Position numbers and translations under genes: made by a program. Below the pieces are notes generated by a model that did no database searches, was not told the origin of the DNA, and saw nothing but the letters and a program-made list of their open reading frames with translations. From positions 124,001 to 188,000 of the forward strand of contig NZ_ABCM01000006.1 in assembly GCF_000170795.1 (NCBI RefSeq): DNA of 64,000 bases, in the 5' to 3' direction. This DNA comes from Pedobacter sp. BAL39. Lineage in GTDB: Bacteria; Bacteroidota; Bacteroidia; Sphingobacteriales; Sphingobacteriaceae. Of the stretch, positions 18,502 to 26,895 are shown one piece after another; within the stretch, counting starts at the first letter, position 1, and each line of letters starts with the position of its first letter.

Positions 18502-19123
18502 CGGAGAAGAACTGACCCTGAATAAAGACAGGGCGATCTATTGGGATAGAGAGCGCATGCTGATCATCAGCGACCTGCACCTGGGCAAGTCGGCACACTT
18601 TAGAAAACATGGTATCCAGGTGCCTGCAACAATCGGACTGACAGACCTGCAGCGACTGACTGCGCTACTCCATGAATACCATCCCGAAGTTCTGCTCATT
18701 ACGGGCGACATGTTTCATCATGACCTAAACAGCGACATTGGTATGTTTGCAGAATGGAGACGCGATTTTGAACAACTGCGCATCTTCCTGGTCCTTGGTA
18801 ATCACGATGCACTGCGAGATCAGGACTATGAGGAGATGAAGATTGAAGTGTATAAAAAGGAGATGATCTGCCATCCCTTCCGCTTCATTCACGATCGCCC
18901 GGAAATAACAGACACGCATTATACCATCTCGGGACACCTCCATCCTGGCATCAGTGTTTATGGAAAAGCAAGACAGCAACTAAAACTACCCTGCTTCTAC
19001 TTCGGAAAAAATATGGCCATCATGCCGGCGTTCAGTATATTTACTGGCCTGAGCATTGTCAAGCCTGAAGCCGGCGACCGCTGTTTTGCAATTGGGCCTT
19101 CAAAAGTCACCCAGGTTTTTTAA
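18485..19123 (+). CDS. pdeM: Ligase-associated DNA endonuclease PdeM (metallophosphoesterase)
   Basis: Binuclear metallophosphoesterase of 212 residues. Metal-binding motifs appear in order: SDLHLG, TGDMFHH, LGNHD and SGHLHPG. Homologues in the same four-gene cluster have been described as manganese-dependent DNA endonucleases/phosphodiesterases. The start ATG lies inside the last codons of the helicase gene (17-base overlap), so the products are probably made together. It is the last gene of the cassette and converges on a Nudix gene with a 16-base gap. Confidence 0.92.
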   Translation: MTISCSGEELTLNKDRAIYWDRERMLIISDLHLGKSAHFRKHGIQVPATIGLTDLQRLTALLHEYHPEVLLITGDMFHHDLNSDIGMFAEWRRDFEQLRIFLVLGNHDALRDQDYEEMKIEVYKKEMICHPFRFIHDRPEITDTHYTISGHLHPGISVYGKARQQLKLPCFYFGKNMAIMPAFSIFTGLSIVKPEAGDRCFAIGPSKVTQVF

Positions 19124-19139
19124 CTACAGGGATACGATT

Positions 19140-19580
19140 TTAGCTACGTGATTTTTTAATCAGCATTTCCACTACCGTTTTGTCCGTCTTAAAGGTCACA
19201 TCATCAGTGCTCAGCACATCCAGGCTTACCCACCTGAATGACTGCAGCGCATTTTCGTCAAAATCAAACACCTGAGTTTTAAACTTCAGTTCCAGCGGAT
19301 GTACCTCCTTAACGATATAATAAATGCTAAGAATCTGGCTTTCATTAAAGGATGACTTTTCGTAAAAATCAGTAGTATAAAAATGATTGTGTACTGCAAT
19401 TTCAGCATTACACTCTTCCATAAATTCACGCTTCAGCGCGTCAACAAGGCCTTCCCCATACTCCAGGCCACCGCCCGGAAATTTACTGAAACTTCTTCCG
19501 CCAGACTGTTCATCGCTGATCAGGATCTCATTCCTGTCGTTGATCAGAAGGCCATATACCCTTACATTAAAATAACTCAT
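19140..19580 (-). CDS. Nudix hydrolase
   Basis: Small hydrolase of 146 residues of the MutT/Nudix family, which cleaves nucleoside diphosphate derivatives. The Nudix box runs through GGLEYGEGLVDALKREFMEE; the catalytic RE and EE residues are present, but the usual Gly after EEx is Asn. The start overlaps the stop of the CDF transporter by 4 bases (ATGA), so it is translated from the same message. The substrate cannot be predicted. Confidence 0.88.
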   Translation of the reverse strand: MSYFNVRVYGLLINDRNEILISDEQSGGRSFSKFPGGGLEYGEGLVDALKREFMEECNAEIAVHNHFYTTDFYEKSSFNESQILSIYYIVKEVHPLELKFKTQVFDFDENALQSFRWVSLDVLSTDDVTFKTDKTVVEMLIKKSRS

Positions 19581-20575
19581 TGCTCGAAATGTTTATGATT
19601 TTTGGTGGCGTTTTCAATCGTCCACTTAATTTCCTGAATAAAAGCTTCCTCCCGCACGGCACAACCGTTCACCTTACAGTAGTGACAACATTGTGGTAAG
19701 CAGGGGTCAGCATGTATAAAAAGTTCCGTCTGCCGCGCGGCATTGACATTGATCAATTGGTCGATACTCGATATCTCGGCATGCACCCTGTTGAGATCGA
19801 AATAATAAGGCAGCGTGACGTGGCAATCAATATGAAGGTCGGCACCGTACTGTTGCGCACGTAGATTGTGCACGTCAATCCAGGCGTCATGTCTGTGGGC
19901 CTGCATGATCCCCACAATGTCTTTCACCAGCTCCATATTGCTCTCATCCATCAGCCCTCCTACCGATCGCCGCGTCAGCTGGTACCCATTCCGGATGATG
20001 TACATCCCCAGCAGAATAGAAATGACACTGTCGAGCCAAAAAATCTCGGTCAGCTGGATCAGCAATACCCCAATCACCAATCCGCCGCTCGTCACCGCAT
20101 CAGTCAGCAGGTGTTTACCGTCTGCCTCTAGCGTGATGGAGCTGTGCCGCTTCCCTGTATTGATCAGGTATAATCCAGTAAACAGGTTGATGAGCCCGGT
20201 AACTCCAATGATGATGGCCCCCTCATACAGCTGCCGTATCGCGACAGGGAACAGCAGGTCGTACCCAGACTTAAAGATGATGATGAGACCCGCCAGTGCA
20301 ATCAGTACACCCTCCACAAAAGCAGAGAAAAACTCCACCTTTCCATGGCCATAAGGGTGGTTCTCATCCTTGGGCAATGTGGCGAGATAAATACTGTAAA
20401 ATGCAAAGCCACTGGCCAGTACATTAACAATACTCTCCGCAGCATCAGTCAGGATGGCGTTGGAATGCGTCATGAAATAGGCAACAAACTTTGCCAGCAT
20501 AAGTACAATGCTGATGCACAAAGAAACGAGTATGGCTTTTTTCTGAGGTTGCAACTTGCAGTATTTAGGCACCAA
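19577..20575 (-). CDS. Cation diffusion facilitator metal exporter
   Basis: Inner-membrane divalent-metal/proton antiporter of 332 residues with about six membrane helices. The conserved HPYGHGKVEFF motif is at about 72-82, and the metal-site Asp residues lie in TDAAES (helix 2) and LTDAVTS (helix 5). A cytoplasmic domain follows. The C-terminal tail carries five Cys within about 15 residues (DPCLPQCCHYCKVNGC), which could bind metal. Likely substrates are zinc, iron or similar ions. It is the first gene of a two-gene operon with the Nudix hydrolase. Confidence 0.88.
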   Translation of the reverse strand: MVPKYCKLQPQKKAILVSLCISIVLMLAKFVAYFMTHSNAILTDAAESIVNVLASGFAFYSIYLATLPKDENHPYGHGKVEFFSAFVEGVLIALAGLIIIFKSGYDLLFPVAIRQLYEGAIIIGVTGLINLFTGLYLINTGKRHSSITLEADGKHLLTDAVTSGGLVIGVLLIQLTEIFWLDSVISILLGMYIIRNGYQLTRRSVGGLMDESNMELVKDIVGIMQAHRHDAWIDVHNLRAQQYGADLHIDCHVTLPYYFDLNRVHAEISSIDQLINVNAARQTELFIHADPCLPQCCHYCKVNGCAVREEAFIQEIKWTIENATKNHKHFEQ

Positions 20576-20663
20576 AAGTACAGTTTACCTCCGGATTTCC
20601 CCTTATATCCCTCTCAAATTACATTAAAAGTATTTTTTTTAGCCTAAAATTCAGGCAGGTTTC

Positions 20664-20671
20664 TATATTTG
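20664..20671 (+). promoter_or_regulatory. Candidate -7 element for the aminotransferase gene
   Basis: TATATTTG matches the Bacteroidota -7 consensus TAnnTTTG, 39 bases before the start codon. A second match, TAAATTTG, lies at 20686-20693. No clear -33 TTTG is found at the right distance from either, so this is tentative. Confidence 0.35.
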
Positions 20672-20710
20672 CTAGCTGACAAAATTAAATTTGCCTGAGC
20701 ACGAAATATT

Positions 20711-21904
20711 ATGACATTTTTATCCAAAAGAATCAATAACCTATCAGAGTCACAAACAATTAAAATGGCGAAGTTAGGCAGAGAACTATCCGCAAAAGGG
20801 ATAGATGTAATCAACCTCAGCTTTGGGGAACCTGACTTTTTCACTCCTGATGATGTAAAGGAAGCTGCAAAGAAAGCGATCGATGAGAACTACTCTTATT
20901 ACACGCCTGTTTCCGGATATCCTGACCTTCGTAAGGCTGTTACTGAGAAGTTATTGAGGGAAAATGGATTGACTTATACTTTCGATCAGATTGTCGTTTC
21001 TACGGGCGCAAAGCAGTCGCTTGCAAATGCAGTGATGTGCCTGGTTGATCCTGGACAGGAAGTTATCGTACCTACGCCATACTGGGTATCGTACTCAGAA
21101 ATGATCAAACTGGCAGAGGGTGAAACGGTATTCATCAATGCAACTGTTGAAAATAACTTTAAGATCACCGGAGCCCAGCTTGAAGCTGCCATTACCCCGA
21201 ATACAAAACTGTTCATGTTCTCTTCTCCGTGTAACCCTACGGGTTCCGTATATAGCAGGGAAGAACTGGCAGATCTTGTTGCCGTTTTTGAGAAATATCC
21301 TAACATCTACATCATCTCGGATGAAATCTATGAGCACATCAACTTTGTGGGTAAACATGCCTCTATCGCTGAGTTCGACTCCATCAAAGACCGCGTAGTC
21401 CTCATCAATGGATTCTCAAAATCGTATGCCATGACCGGATGGCGCGTTGGATACATGGCCGCAAACAAAGAAATTGCAAACGCATGCGATAAAATTCAGG
21501 GCCAGATTACCTCGGGAACATCTTCCATTGCACAACGCGCGGCACTTGCAGCCTACCAAGGTGGCCTGGAGTCTGTAAATGCGATGGTCGCTGAATTTAA
21601 AAAACGCAGAGACATCGTCCATGCCCTGCTCACAGAAATCCCAGGTGTAAAAGTAAATCTTCCTGATGGTGCTTTCTACTTCTTCCCTGAAATCAAATCC
21701 TACTTCGGAAAAAGCAATGGCGACTATACCATCAGCAACGCCGAAGACCTTTGCCTATACCTGCTGAACGAAGCACACGTCTCAACAGTTACCGGCGAAG
21801 CCTTTGGAAATGAAGATTGTATCCGCATCTCCTATGCTGCTGCTGAAGACCAATTGAGAGAAGCCGTACTAAGAATTAAAACAGCACTTTCAAAACTCAA
21901 TTAA
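20711..21904 (+). CDS. PLP-dependent aminotransferase (aspartate aminotransferase class I)
   Basis: Fold-type I aminotransferase of 397 residues. The PLP-binding Lys237 lies in GFSKSYAMTGWR, the cofactor-ring motif is SSPCNPTGS, the SDEIYEH motif is present, and the substrate-carboxylate Arg is in CIRISYA near the C-terminus. It is closest in pattern to the subgroup I-gamma aspartate aminotransferases, which take aspartate and sometimes aromatic or prephenate substrates. Transcribed alone; the downstream 900 bases hold no gene. The exact amino-acid preference is not evident. Confidence 0.9.
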   Translation: MTFLSKRINNLSESQTIKMAKLGRELSAKGIDVINLSFGEPDFFTPDDVKEAAKKAIDENYSYYTPVSGYPDLRKAVTEKLLRENGLTYTFDQIVVSTGAKQSLANAVMCLVDPGQEVIVPTPYWVSYSEMIKLAEGETVFINATVENNFKITGAQLEAAITPNTKLFMFSSPCNPTGSVYSREELADLVAVFEKYPNIYIISDEIYEHINFVGKHASIAEFDSIKDRVVLINGFSKSYAMTGWRVGYMAANKEIANACDKIQGQITSGTSSIAQRAALAAYQGGLESVNAMVAEFKKRRDIVHALLTEIPGVKVNLPDGAFYFFPEIKSYFGKSNGDYTISNAEDLCLYLLNEAHVSTVTGEAFGNEDCIRISYAAAEDQLREAVLRIKTALSKLN

Positions 21905-21940
21905 AAATTACACTTGAACATTGCAGGAGAAATTCTCCTT

Positions 21941-22029
21941 CGTCAAAAAGTTGACCTGCTTTTCATCCTATAATATTTGCTGAAGGGCAAATCTTCGGAT
22001 GTCTTCAAAGCAGGTCAACTCTTTTGACG
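21941..22029. repeat. Large imperfect inverted repeat with nested hairpin
   Basis: The left arm at 21941-21962 (CGTCAAAAAG...CTGCTTT) and the right arm at 22007-22029 are complementary over 22/23 bases with a single-base bulge. The roughly 44-base interior contains a second hairpin, ATTTGC/GCAAAT. It begins 36 bases after the aminotransferase stop. No T-run follows, so it is not a classical intrinsic terminator, although it could still end or stabilise that transcript. Confidence 0.7.
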
Positions 22030-22707
22030 CCATATACAAATGCTACCCCAGGACCCAGAACGGCGCTTATCCAAACAGGACGGCTGGGGCAATGTAAAAA
22101 AGATGCTGCCCGTTTTTTTTTAAGGAACTGATCTATAGAATGACGTTGTCCTCTTTTACGTACTTTACTTTTTATTTTAGCACATTTTAAAACGCAGGCG
22201 TAAAAAATCATTGGATACGAATGTCTATTATCCCTGAGAATTTGTAATTATTCACGAACGCCAATTAGTGCCAAGATGAATAGGCTATTAAAATTCTCGA
22301 TCAATTATCATATTTCATTTTTTTCAATTGCTAAGAAATCCAATTCATTCCACCCCATCTAGACACATCTCAAGAAGCAGCTTAAAAATATCAAATGTTA
22401 AAACACTGGCTTCCTAATAAAGTATCCGGAAAGCCTTTCATGCCGATGCGCCATCAACACGCCATTACCACGCAGCCCCAATAAAAAATACTTCTTATAG
22501 AATTAACCATAAGTAACGCTCAAATAGACATTTCCTCCAGCACCTAGTCTTCCACTACATTTCCTACTTTACCCTATAAACCAATAACAATCACTGCGTT
22601 CCCCATTTACTCATTCACTACTCTCAACATCTTACCCCCAACACGCCAACAACAATAACCTTCCCGCATATTTGGATATTGCGATGATAGGGCTGAAACG
22701 TCATGTT

Positions 22708-22793
22708 TTAAAACAGGTGTACGATGAAAGGCCTGGGAATCTTTGCCCTCTTCCGGGCAAAAATCCCAGGCTTGAAGAGCACACCTGCTTTTA
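22708..22793 (-). terminator. Long terminator-like hairpin after the ABC permease gene
   Basis: Arms 22708-22748 and 22755-22793 pair imperfectly over about 39 bases, with a strong core CCTGGGA..TTTGCCC and a 6-base loop. It lies 18 bases beyond the stop of the minus-strand permease gene, and the distal arm ends TGTTTTAAAA in the minus-strand sense. It is probably the permease terminator, unusually long. Confidence 0.55.
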
Positions 22794-22811
22794 AAAAAAA
22801 GGAGAAGTTCC

Positions 22812-24053
22812 CTAGGAACGGATCGCTTCAACAGGGTCCAGCCTCGACGCCGAGAATGCGGGCCAGAATCCCGATATCGTACCGATGGCTACGGAGATGC
22901 CGATGCCAAGAACGACATTATCCCAAAAGAGGATCATTTCAAAACCCGTTGCTGATATAGCGAATGTGGAGAAGTAGACCAGTATGAGACCGATGCCGCC
23001 ACCCATGAGGCATAGTGCGATCGCTTCAAACAAGAACTGAAGAAGGATAAAATAATTCTTGGCGCCCAGTGACTTCTGGATTCCGATGATGTTAGTACGT
23101 TCTTTAACAGACACAAACATGATATTGGCAATACCAAAACCGCCAACGAGGATGGAGAAGATACCTATGACAGCGCCGCCGATGTTCAGCATGTGGAACA
23201 TCTGATCCAGCTGATTTGAGGCAATAGTACTCTTGTTCAGGGCGAAGTCATCTTCGGCACCTGGTTTTGTCCTGCGGATGGAGCGCATGGCTCCTCTGAT
23301 CTCGCTTTCCACCTCTTCTAGAGGAATGTAGGATTTGCCACGGACGGTAATGGTGGGATCGTAACGTTCACTTTCGACGTCCATCAGGCCTTTAGCGAAG
23401 TTTAGAGGCATTAGGATATTTTTGTCCTGCGACATTCCCATCATGTCCTCTCCCTCTTTCTTAAACACGCCTATGACATTCATCCGGCGTCCCATTACTG
23501 TTATAGATTTACCGATGGCCGTTTCCCCATTAAAGAGACCTTCAGAGATGTCTGCTCCAATGATGACCACAGGGGCACCGGATTTCCCTTCATTTTCGGT
23601 AAAATAGCGCCCTTCCTGAAAATCAAGGTTCCACGTTTTATCAAAATCCTGTGAGGCAGAGCGTACACCCGCACCTTCTACAGAATTACTTCTGTATTTT
23701 ACAGTTCTGCTGTTGGCCGAGATCTCGAAGGAGATGCCCTCCACATATTCCAGGCGACCCTTAAGCAACTCATAATCTCTTAAAGAGGGTTCCGGCCTGT
23801 TCACATATTTCCACCATGGATAATCGCCAAAACCACCCCAGGGCCATTTTTGTACGAAGACTGTACTGGATCCTAATTTATCCACGCTGGCCTGCAATTT
23901 TGCCCGAAGGGAGTCGACAGCCGAAAAAACGAAGATAATGGTAAAAATTCCAATGGTAATACCTAATAATGAAAGGATTGTACGCATTTTATTCTGGCGC
24001 AATGCATCTAATGCAAACCTAAAACTTTCGCCTATTAATCTAAAAATTACCAT
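22812..24053 (-). CDS. MacB/FtsX-type ABC transporter permease
   Basis: Inner-membrane permease of 413 residues in the MacB type VII ABC family. An N-terminal membrane helix at about 23-45 (ILSLLGITIGIFTIIFVFSA) is followed by a periplasmic MacB core domain (about 50-260) and three C-terminal helices with the FtsX motif. Such proteins drive extrusion of peptides, lipoproteins or toxins with a separate ATPase. No ATPase is adjacent. The nearest candidate, of the right subfamily, is at 27483-28241 on the same strand. The ATG at 24051-24053 is the natural start. Confidence 0.9.
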   Translation of the reverse strand: MVIFRLIGESFRFALDALRQNKMRTILSLLGITIGIFTIIFVFSAVDSLRAKLQASVDKLGSSTVFVQKWPWGGFGDYPWWKYVNRPEPSLRDYELLKGRLEYVEGISFEISANSRTVKYRSNSVEGAGVRSASQDFDKTWNLDFQEGRYFTENEGKSGAPVVIIGADISEGLFNGETAIGKSITVMGRRMNVIGVFKKEGEDMMGMSQDKNILMPLNFAKGLMDVESERYDPTITVRGKSYIPLEEVESEIRGAMRSIRRTKPGAEDDFALNKSTIASNQLDQMFHMLNIGGAVIGIFSILVGGFGIANIMFVSVKERTNIIGIQKSLGAKNYFILLQFLFEAIALCLMGGGIGLILVYFSTFAISATGFEMILFWDNVVLGIGISVAIGTISGFWPAFSASRLDPVEAIRS

Positions 24054-24383
24054 AGTTGCTGTTTAGACCAAAACTACCTAAAAAGGTTACATGGTAAACC
24101 GACATAATATAAAAGATACACAGGCCTATACGATACACCACGCTCCGGTACTGTAATATGCTGAAGCCCTTTGTCTATTTATTTTAAGGGCTGATGAGCC
24201 CGAGGTCGATCGTTTAGAAGATATTTAGTTTCTTCTCCCTGTAGTTATTGATATTTGCTCATCCCGGACTGCTTTTTGCTGGGAGAAAGGCTGAAAATGG
24301 GCATAAAATATAAGCTAAAGTATTAATTATAAAAAGAAAATTATATTTTGTAAATTTGCGCCCTTAATTATTACATCGAAAAT
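24054..24383. other. 330-base divergent promoter region between ABC permease and queA
   Basis: Contains a candidate -7 element for queA at 24351-24358 and a weak hairpin AGCCCTT/AAGGGCT (24165-24171 with 24186-24192). The permease promoter on the opposite strand must also lie here, but I cannot place it. No small open frame looks coding. Confidence 0.5.
24351..24358 (+). promoter_or_regulatory. Candidate -7 element for queA
   Basis: TAAATTTG fits the Bacteroidota consensus TAnnTTTG, 25 bases before the queA ATG, giving a leader of roughly 20 bases. No convincing -33 TTTG is seen. Confidence 0.45.
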
Positions 24384-25433
24384 ATGAAGTTATCTCAATT
24401 TAAGTTTAATCTACCTGAATCATTAGTTGCCAATAATCCTTCAGAACATAGGGACGAAGCCCGTTTAATGGTTTTGCATAAGGATAGTGGCAAAATTGAA
24501 CATAAAATATTCAAGGATGTTTTGAGTTATTTTGACGATCAGGATGTCATGATTTTAAATAACACTAAAGTCTTCCCTGCTCGTTTATACGGCAATAAAG
24601 AAAAAACAGGGGCGACCATTGAGGTATTCTTGCTGCGCGAGCTGAATAAAGAACTTCGTCTTTGGGATGTACTTGTAGATCCGGCACGCAAAATCCGCGT
24701 GGGCAACAAACTATATTTTGGTGATGACGATCTGCTGGTTGCTGAGGTAGTAGACAACACGACCTCACGTGGACGTACCATCCGCTTCCTTTTTGACGGC
24801 ACTGACGAAGAATTCAGAAAAAATATTGAAATCCTCGGTGAAACACCACTTCCTAAATACATCAAACGTAAAGCAACAGCACAGGATAAAGAAAGATATC
24901 AAACCATCTTCGCTAAACATGAAGGAGCTGTAGCTGCACCTACTGCGGGGTTACACTTCAGCAGGGAATTGATGAAACGCCTGGAGCTTAAGGGGGTGAA
25001 CTTCGCAGAAGTGACGCTCCACGTCGGACTCGGAACCTTCAGATCTGTAGAGGTAGAAGACCTGACCAAACATAAAATGGATTCAGAACAATTTATTATC
25101 GAACAAAAAGACGCTGATATTGTCAACAAAGCCATTGAGCACAAACGTAAAATCTGTGCGGTAGGTACCACCTCTATGCGTGCAATTGAATCTGCGGTAT
25201 CTTCCGGAAGAACACTGAAAGCAGCTAACGACTGGACAAGCAAGTTCATCTTCCCTCCGTATGACTTCAGCATTGCAAATTCCATGATCACCAATTTCCA
25301 CACACCTGAATCTACATTGTTGATGATGGTAAGTGCATTTGGCGGTTATGATTACGTAAGACATGCCTATGATGTAGCACTGAAAGAAAAATATCGCTTC
25401 TATAGTTATGGTGACGCAATGTTGATCATCTAA
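24384..25433 (+). CDS. queA: S-adenosylmethionine:tRNA ribosyltransferase-isomerase
   Basis: Cytoplasmic enzyme of 349 residues that transfers and isomerises the ribosyl part of SAM onto preQ1-modified tRNA to make epoxyqueuosine at the wobble position. Family hallmarks are the N-terminal [29 protein letters not shown], the substrate-binding stretch APTAGLHF and the C-terminal [16 protein letters not shown]. Length matches the family. It is monocistronic here, with a terminator right after it. Other queuosine genes are not in the window. Confidence 0.96.
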   Translation: MKLSQFKFNLPESLVANNPSEHRDEARLMVLHKDSGKIEHKIFKDVLSYFDDQDVMILNNTKVFPARLYGNKEKTGATIEVFLLRELNKELRLWDVLVDPARKIRVGNKLYFGDDDLLVAEVVDNTTSRGRTIRFLFDGTDEEFRKNIEILGETPLPKYIKRKATAQDKERYQTIFAKHEGAVAAPTAGLHFSRELMKRLELKGVNFAEVTLHVGLGTFRSVEVEDLTKHKMDSEQFIIEQKDADIVNKAIEHKRKICAVGTTSMRAIESAVSSGRTLKAANDWTSKFIFPPYDFSIANSMITNFHTPESTLLMMVSAFGGYDYVRHAYDVALKEKYRFYSYGDAMLII

Positions 25434-25466
25434 GCTATCGTAAAAGAACAACCATACACATTTTGA

Positions 25467-25506
25467 TAGGAGATTTTCGGTCTAAGGACTAAAATCTCCT
25501 ATTTTT
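25467..25506 (+). terminator. Rho-independent terminator after queA
   Basis: The stem TAGGAGATTTT/AAAATCTCCTA (25467-25477 with 25491-25501) is followed by TTTTTG. It sits between queA and ispD, only 20 bases before the ispD start, so ispD needs its own promoter or read-through. Confidence 0.85.
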
Positions 25507-25526
25507 GTTTCAAAGAAAAAGGAAAA

Positions 25527-26204
25527 ATGAAATACTATGCCATCATCGTAGCAGGAGGCTCCGGCAATAGAATGCAGCAAGCCATTGCCAAGCAATTCAT
25601 TTTACTGGATGGCAAACCGATATTGATGCATACCCTTCAGGCCTTTGCATCCTCTGAGCTACAGCCCGAAATATTTTTGGTAATGAGCAGACTGCAACAG
25701 GACTACTGGAAATCTCTATGTGAGACACACCAGTTCCAAATTGCCCATCAATTGATTGATGGCGGAGAACAGCGCTTCCACTCCGTACGGAATGGACTTT
25801 TGGCCATCCATGGTCCCGGTATAGTGGCTGTACATGATGCCGTGCGCCCCCTCATTTCGCCCAAACTGATTGTCAATTCTTTTCTGATGGCACAGCAAAA
25901 AGGAAATGCTGTTGCAGGAATTGCACCCACAGATTCAGTCAGAAGATTTCTGGCACCAGAAAAAACGGAGGCCCTCGATAGAAATGACCTTGTATTGATA
26001 CAAACGCCGCAGGCTTTTGACCTCGATATGCTTAGAAAAGCATACCAACAGCCTTATACCCCTTTCTTTACTGATGATGCATCCGTTGCCGAAGCTGCAG
26101 GTTATCCCATCCACATTATCGAAGGGGAACGGACAAACATCAAAATCACCTATCCGCAAGATCTCGATATTGCAGAGTTATACCTCAGGAATAAACTGAA
26201 GTAG
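25527..26204 (+). CDS. ispD: 2-C-methyl-D-erythritol 4-phosphate cytidylyltransferase
   Basis: Third enzyme of the MEP isoprenoid pathway, 225 residues, coupling MEP to CTP to give CDP-methylerythritol. The CTP-binding motif IVAGGSGNRM is at about 7-16, and the metal/substrate motifs VAVHDAVRPL, TDSVRR and TPQAF and the C-terminal ERTNIKITYPQDL are all present. No ispF is adjacent. It is followed by a hairpin shared with the convergent small membrane-protein gene. Confidence 0.93.
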   Translation: MKYYAIIVAGGSGNRMQQAIAKQFILLDGKPILMHTLQAFASSELQPEIFLVMSRLQQDYWKSLCETHQFQIAHQLIDGGEQRFHSVRNGLLAIHGPGIVAVHDAVRPLISPKLIVNSFLMAQQKGNAVAGIAPTDSVRRFLAPEKTEALDRNDLVLIQTPQAFDLDMLRKAYQQPYTPFFTDDASVAEAAGYPIHIIEGERTNIKITYPQDLDIAELYLRNKLK

Positions 26205-26228
26205 TTCACTGCTGCATAACCATAAAAA

Positions 26229-26254
26229 AGGCTTCTGAATTAATCAGAAGCCTT
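26229..26254 (-). terminator. Terminator between ispD and the small membrane-protein gene
   Basis: Perfect 11-base stem AAGGCTTCTGA/TCAGAAGCCTT with a 4-base loop. On the minus strand it is followed by a T-run (the AAAAAA just left of the stem), so it best fits the minus-strand gene ending at 26275. It may also stop ispD transcripts. Confidence 0.8.
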
Positions 26255-26274
26255 GAAATTAATGTTGTTTATGA

Positions 26275-26436
26275 TTATGCCGCCCTATTGATGACTTTAA
26301 GCAGAATTGCGATGATCGCAATCACCAGCAATACATGGATTAAACCACCGACACTTGGACCGAAGCCATTAAAAAAGAATCCGATTACCCATAGAATGAT
26401 GAATACGACAGCGACTAAATAAAGTAAATTTCCCAT
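26275..26436 (-). CDS. Small hydrophobic membrane protein, lmo0937 family
   Basis: A 53-residue open frame with ATG at 26434-26436 and TAA at 26275-26277. It begins MGNLLYLVAVVFIILWVIGF and continues through FFNGFGPSVGGLIHVLLV to a second helix ending KVINRAA. Two membrane helices separated by a Gly-rich turn are the pattern of the lmo0937 family, common as small stress-associated membrane proteins in Bacteroidota. A terminator lies directly downstream. The function is unknown. Confidence 0.85.
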   Translation of the reverse strand: MGNLLYLVAVVFIILWVIGFFFNGFGPSVGGLIHVLLVIAIIAILLKVINRAA

Positions 26437-26476
26437 AACGTTTAATTTTTAAGTGATATGTTTTAAGATAGATGTA

Positions 26477-26499
26477 GGGACCGACTGATGGTCGCTCCC
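26477..26499 (-). promoter_or_regulatory. Hairpin upstream of the small membrane-protein gene
   Basis: GGGACCGAC and GTCGCTCCC (26477-26485, 26491-26499) form a 9-pair stem with one mismatch and a 5-base loop, 41 bases upstream of the start codon. It could be a leader hairpin or an operator dyad. Not tested by any comparison. Confidence 0.35.
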
Positions 26500-26535
26500 A
26501 TGACATTACTCAAACAATCATCGTTCCAAAAAAAG

Positions 26536-26560
26536 AAAGGCCCTGCAGTGCAGAGCCTTT
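26536..26560 (-). terminator. Terminator after the DUF2795 gene
   Basis: A stem with arms AAAGGCCCTGCA and TGCAGAGCCTTT (one mismatch), followed on the minus strand by TTTTTTT after a single C. It lies 29 bases beyond the gene's stop. Confidence 0.75.
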
Positions 26561-26588
26561 AAACGTTTCTAAATACGTACAATAAAAA

Positions 26589-26810
26589 TTAATATTCGTC
26601 TTCGTTGAAAAAGAAATCGTCTTTAGTTGGATAATCAGGCCAGATTTCTTCAATGGTCTCATAAGGTTCGCCATCGTCTTCCAGCGCCTGTAAATTCTCA
26701 ATGACCTCCACAGGAGCACCTGATCTTATACCGTAATCAATTAATTCGTCTTTTGTTGCAGGCCATGGAGCGTCTTCCAAATGCGATGCGAGTTCTAGTG
26801 TCCAATACAT
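26589..26810 (-). CDS. DUF2795 family small acidic protein
   Basis: Acidic protein of 73 residues matching the DUF2795 pattern: MYWTLELASHLEDAPWPATK, then DELIDYGIRSGAP and VIENLQALEDDGEPYE. The fold resembles a small helical module. The function is unknown. It has its own promoter (26846-26878) and terminator, so it is an independent, probably well-expressed gene. The C-terminus is very rich in Asp, Glu and Phe. Confidence 0.9.
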   Translation of the reverse strand: MYWTLELASHLEDAPWPATKDELIDYGIRSGAPVEVIENLQALEDDGEPYETIEEIWPDYPTKDDFFFNEDEY

Positions 26811-26845
26811 ATTCTTATCCTATTTAGTTATTCTATTCTGTTTCG

Positions 26846-26878
26846 CAAAAGTATATTAAAATACATGAGTAAAACAAA
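26846..26878 (-). promoter_or_regulatory. Promoter of the DUF2795 gene
   Basis: On the minus strand TTTG (26878-26875), 21 bases and TACTTTTG (26853-26846) match the Bacteroidota -33/-7 consensus. The -7 box ends 35 bases before the start codon. Confidence 0.7.
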
Positions 26879-26895
26879 ATTATTTTTCCACTTTT

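Larger units (their letters stand above)
21905..22811. other. 907-base gene-poor region
   Basis: Lies between convergent genes (aminotransferase and ABC permease). It holds a 22/23-base inverted repeat at 21941-22029, a short palindrome GGAGAA/TTCTCC at 21925-21937, and a long terminator-like hairpin at 22708-22793. Open frames here are short, run across the hairpins and show no domain signal. The stretch from about 22330 to 22680 is pyrimidine-rich on the + strand with no structure I can interpret. It may be a decayed gene. Confidence 0.6.

Noticed and set aside
24186..24204. CTGATGAG in the queA upstream region, resembling a hammerhead ribozyme core
   Set aside because: The required GAAA element and the matching stems are missing, so the match is chance.
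24054..24383. Possible preQ1 riboswitch upstream of queA
   Set aside because: I could not form the short pseudoknot or find its conserved bases, and the likely transcript start leaves a leader of only about 20 bases.
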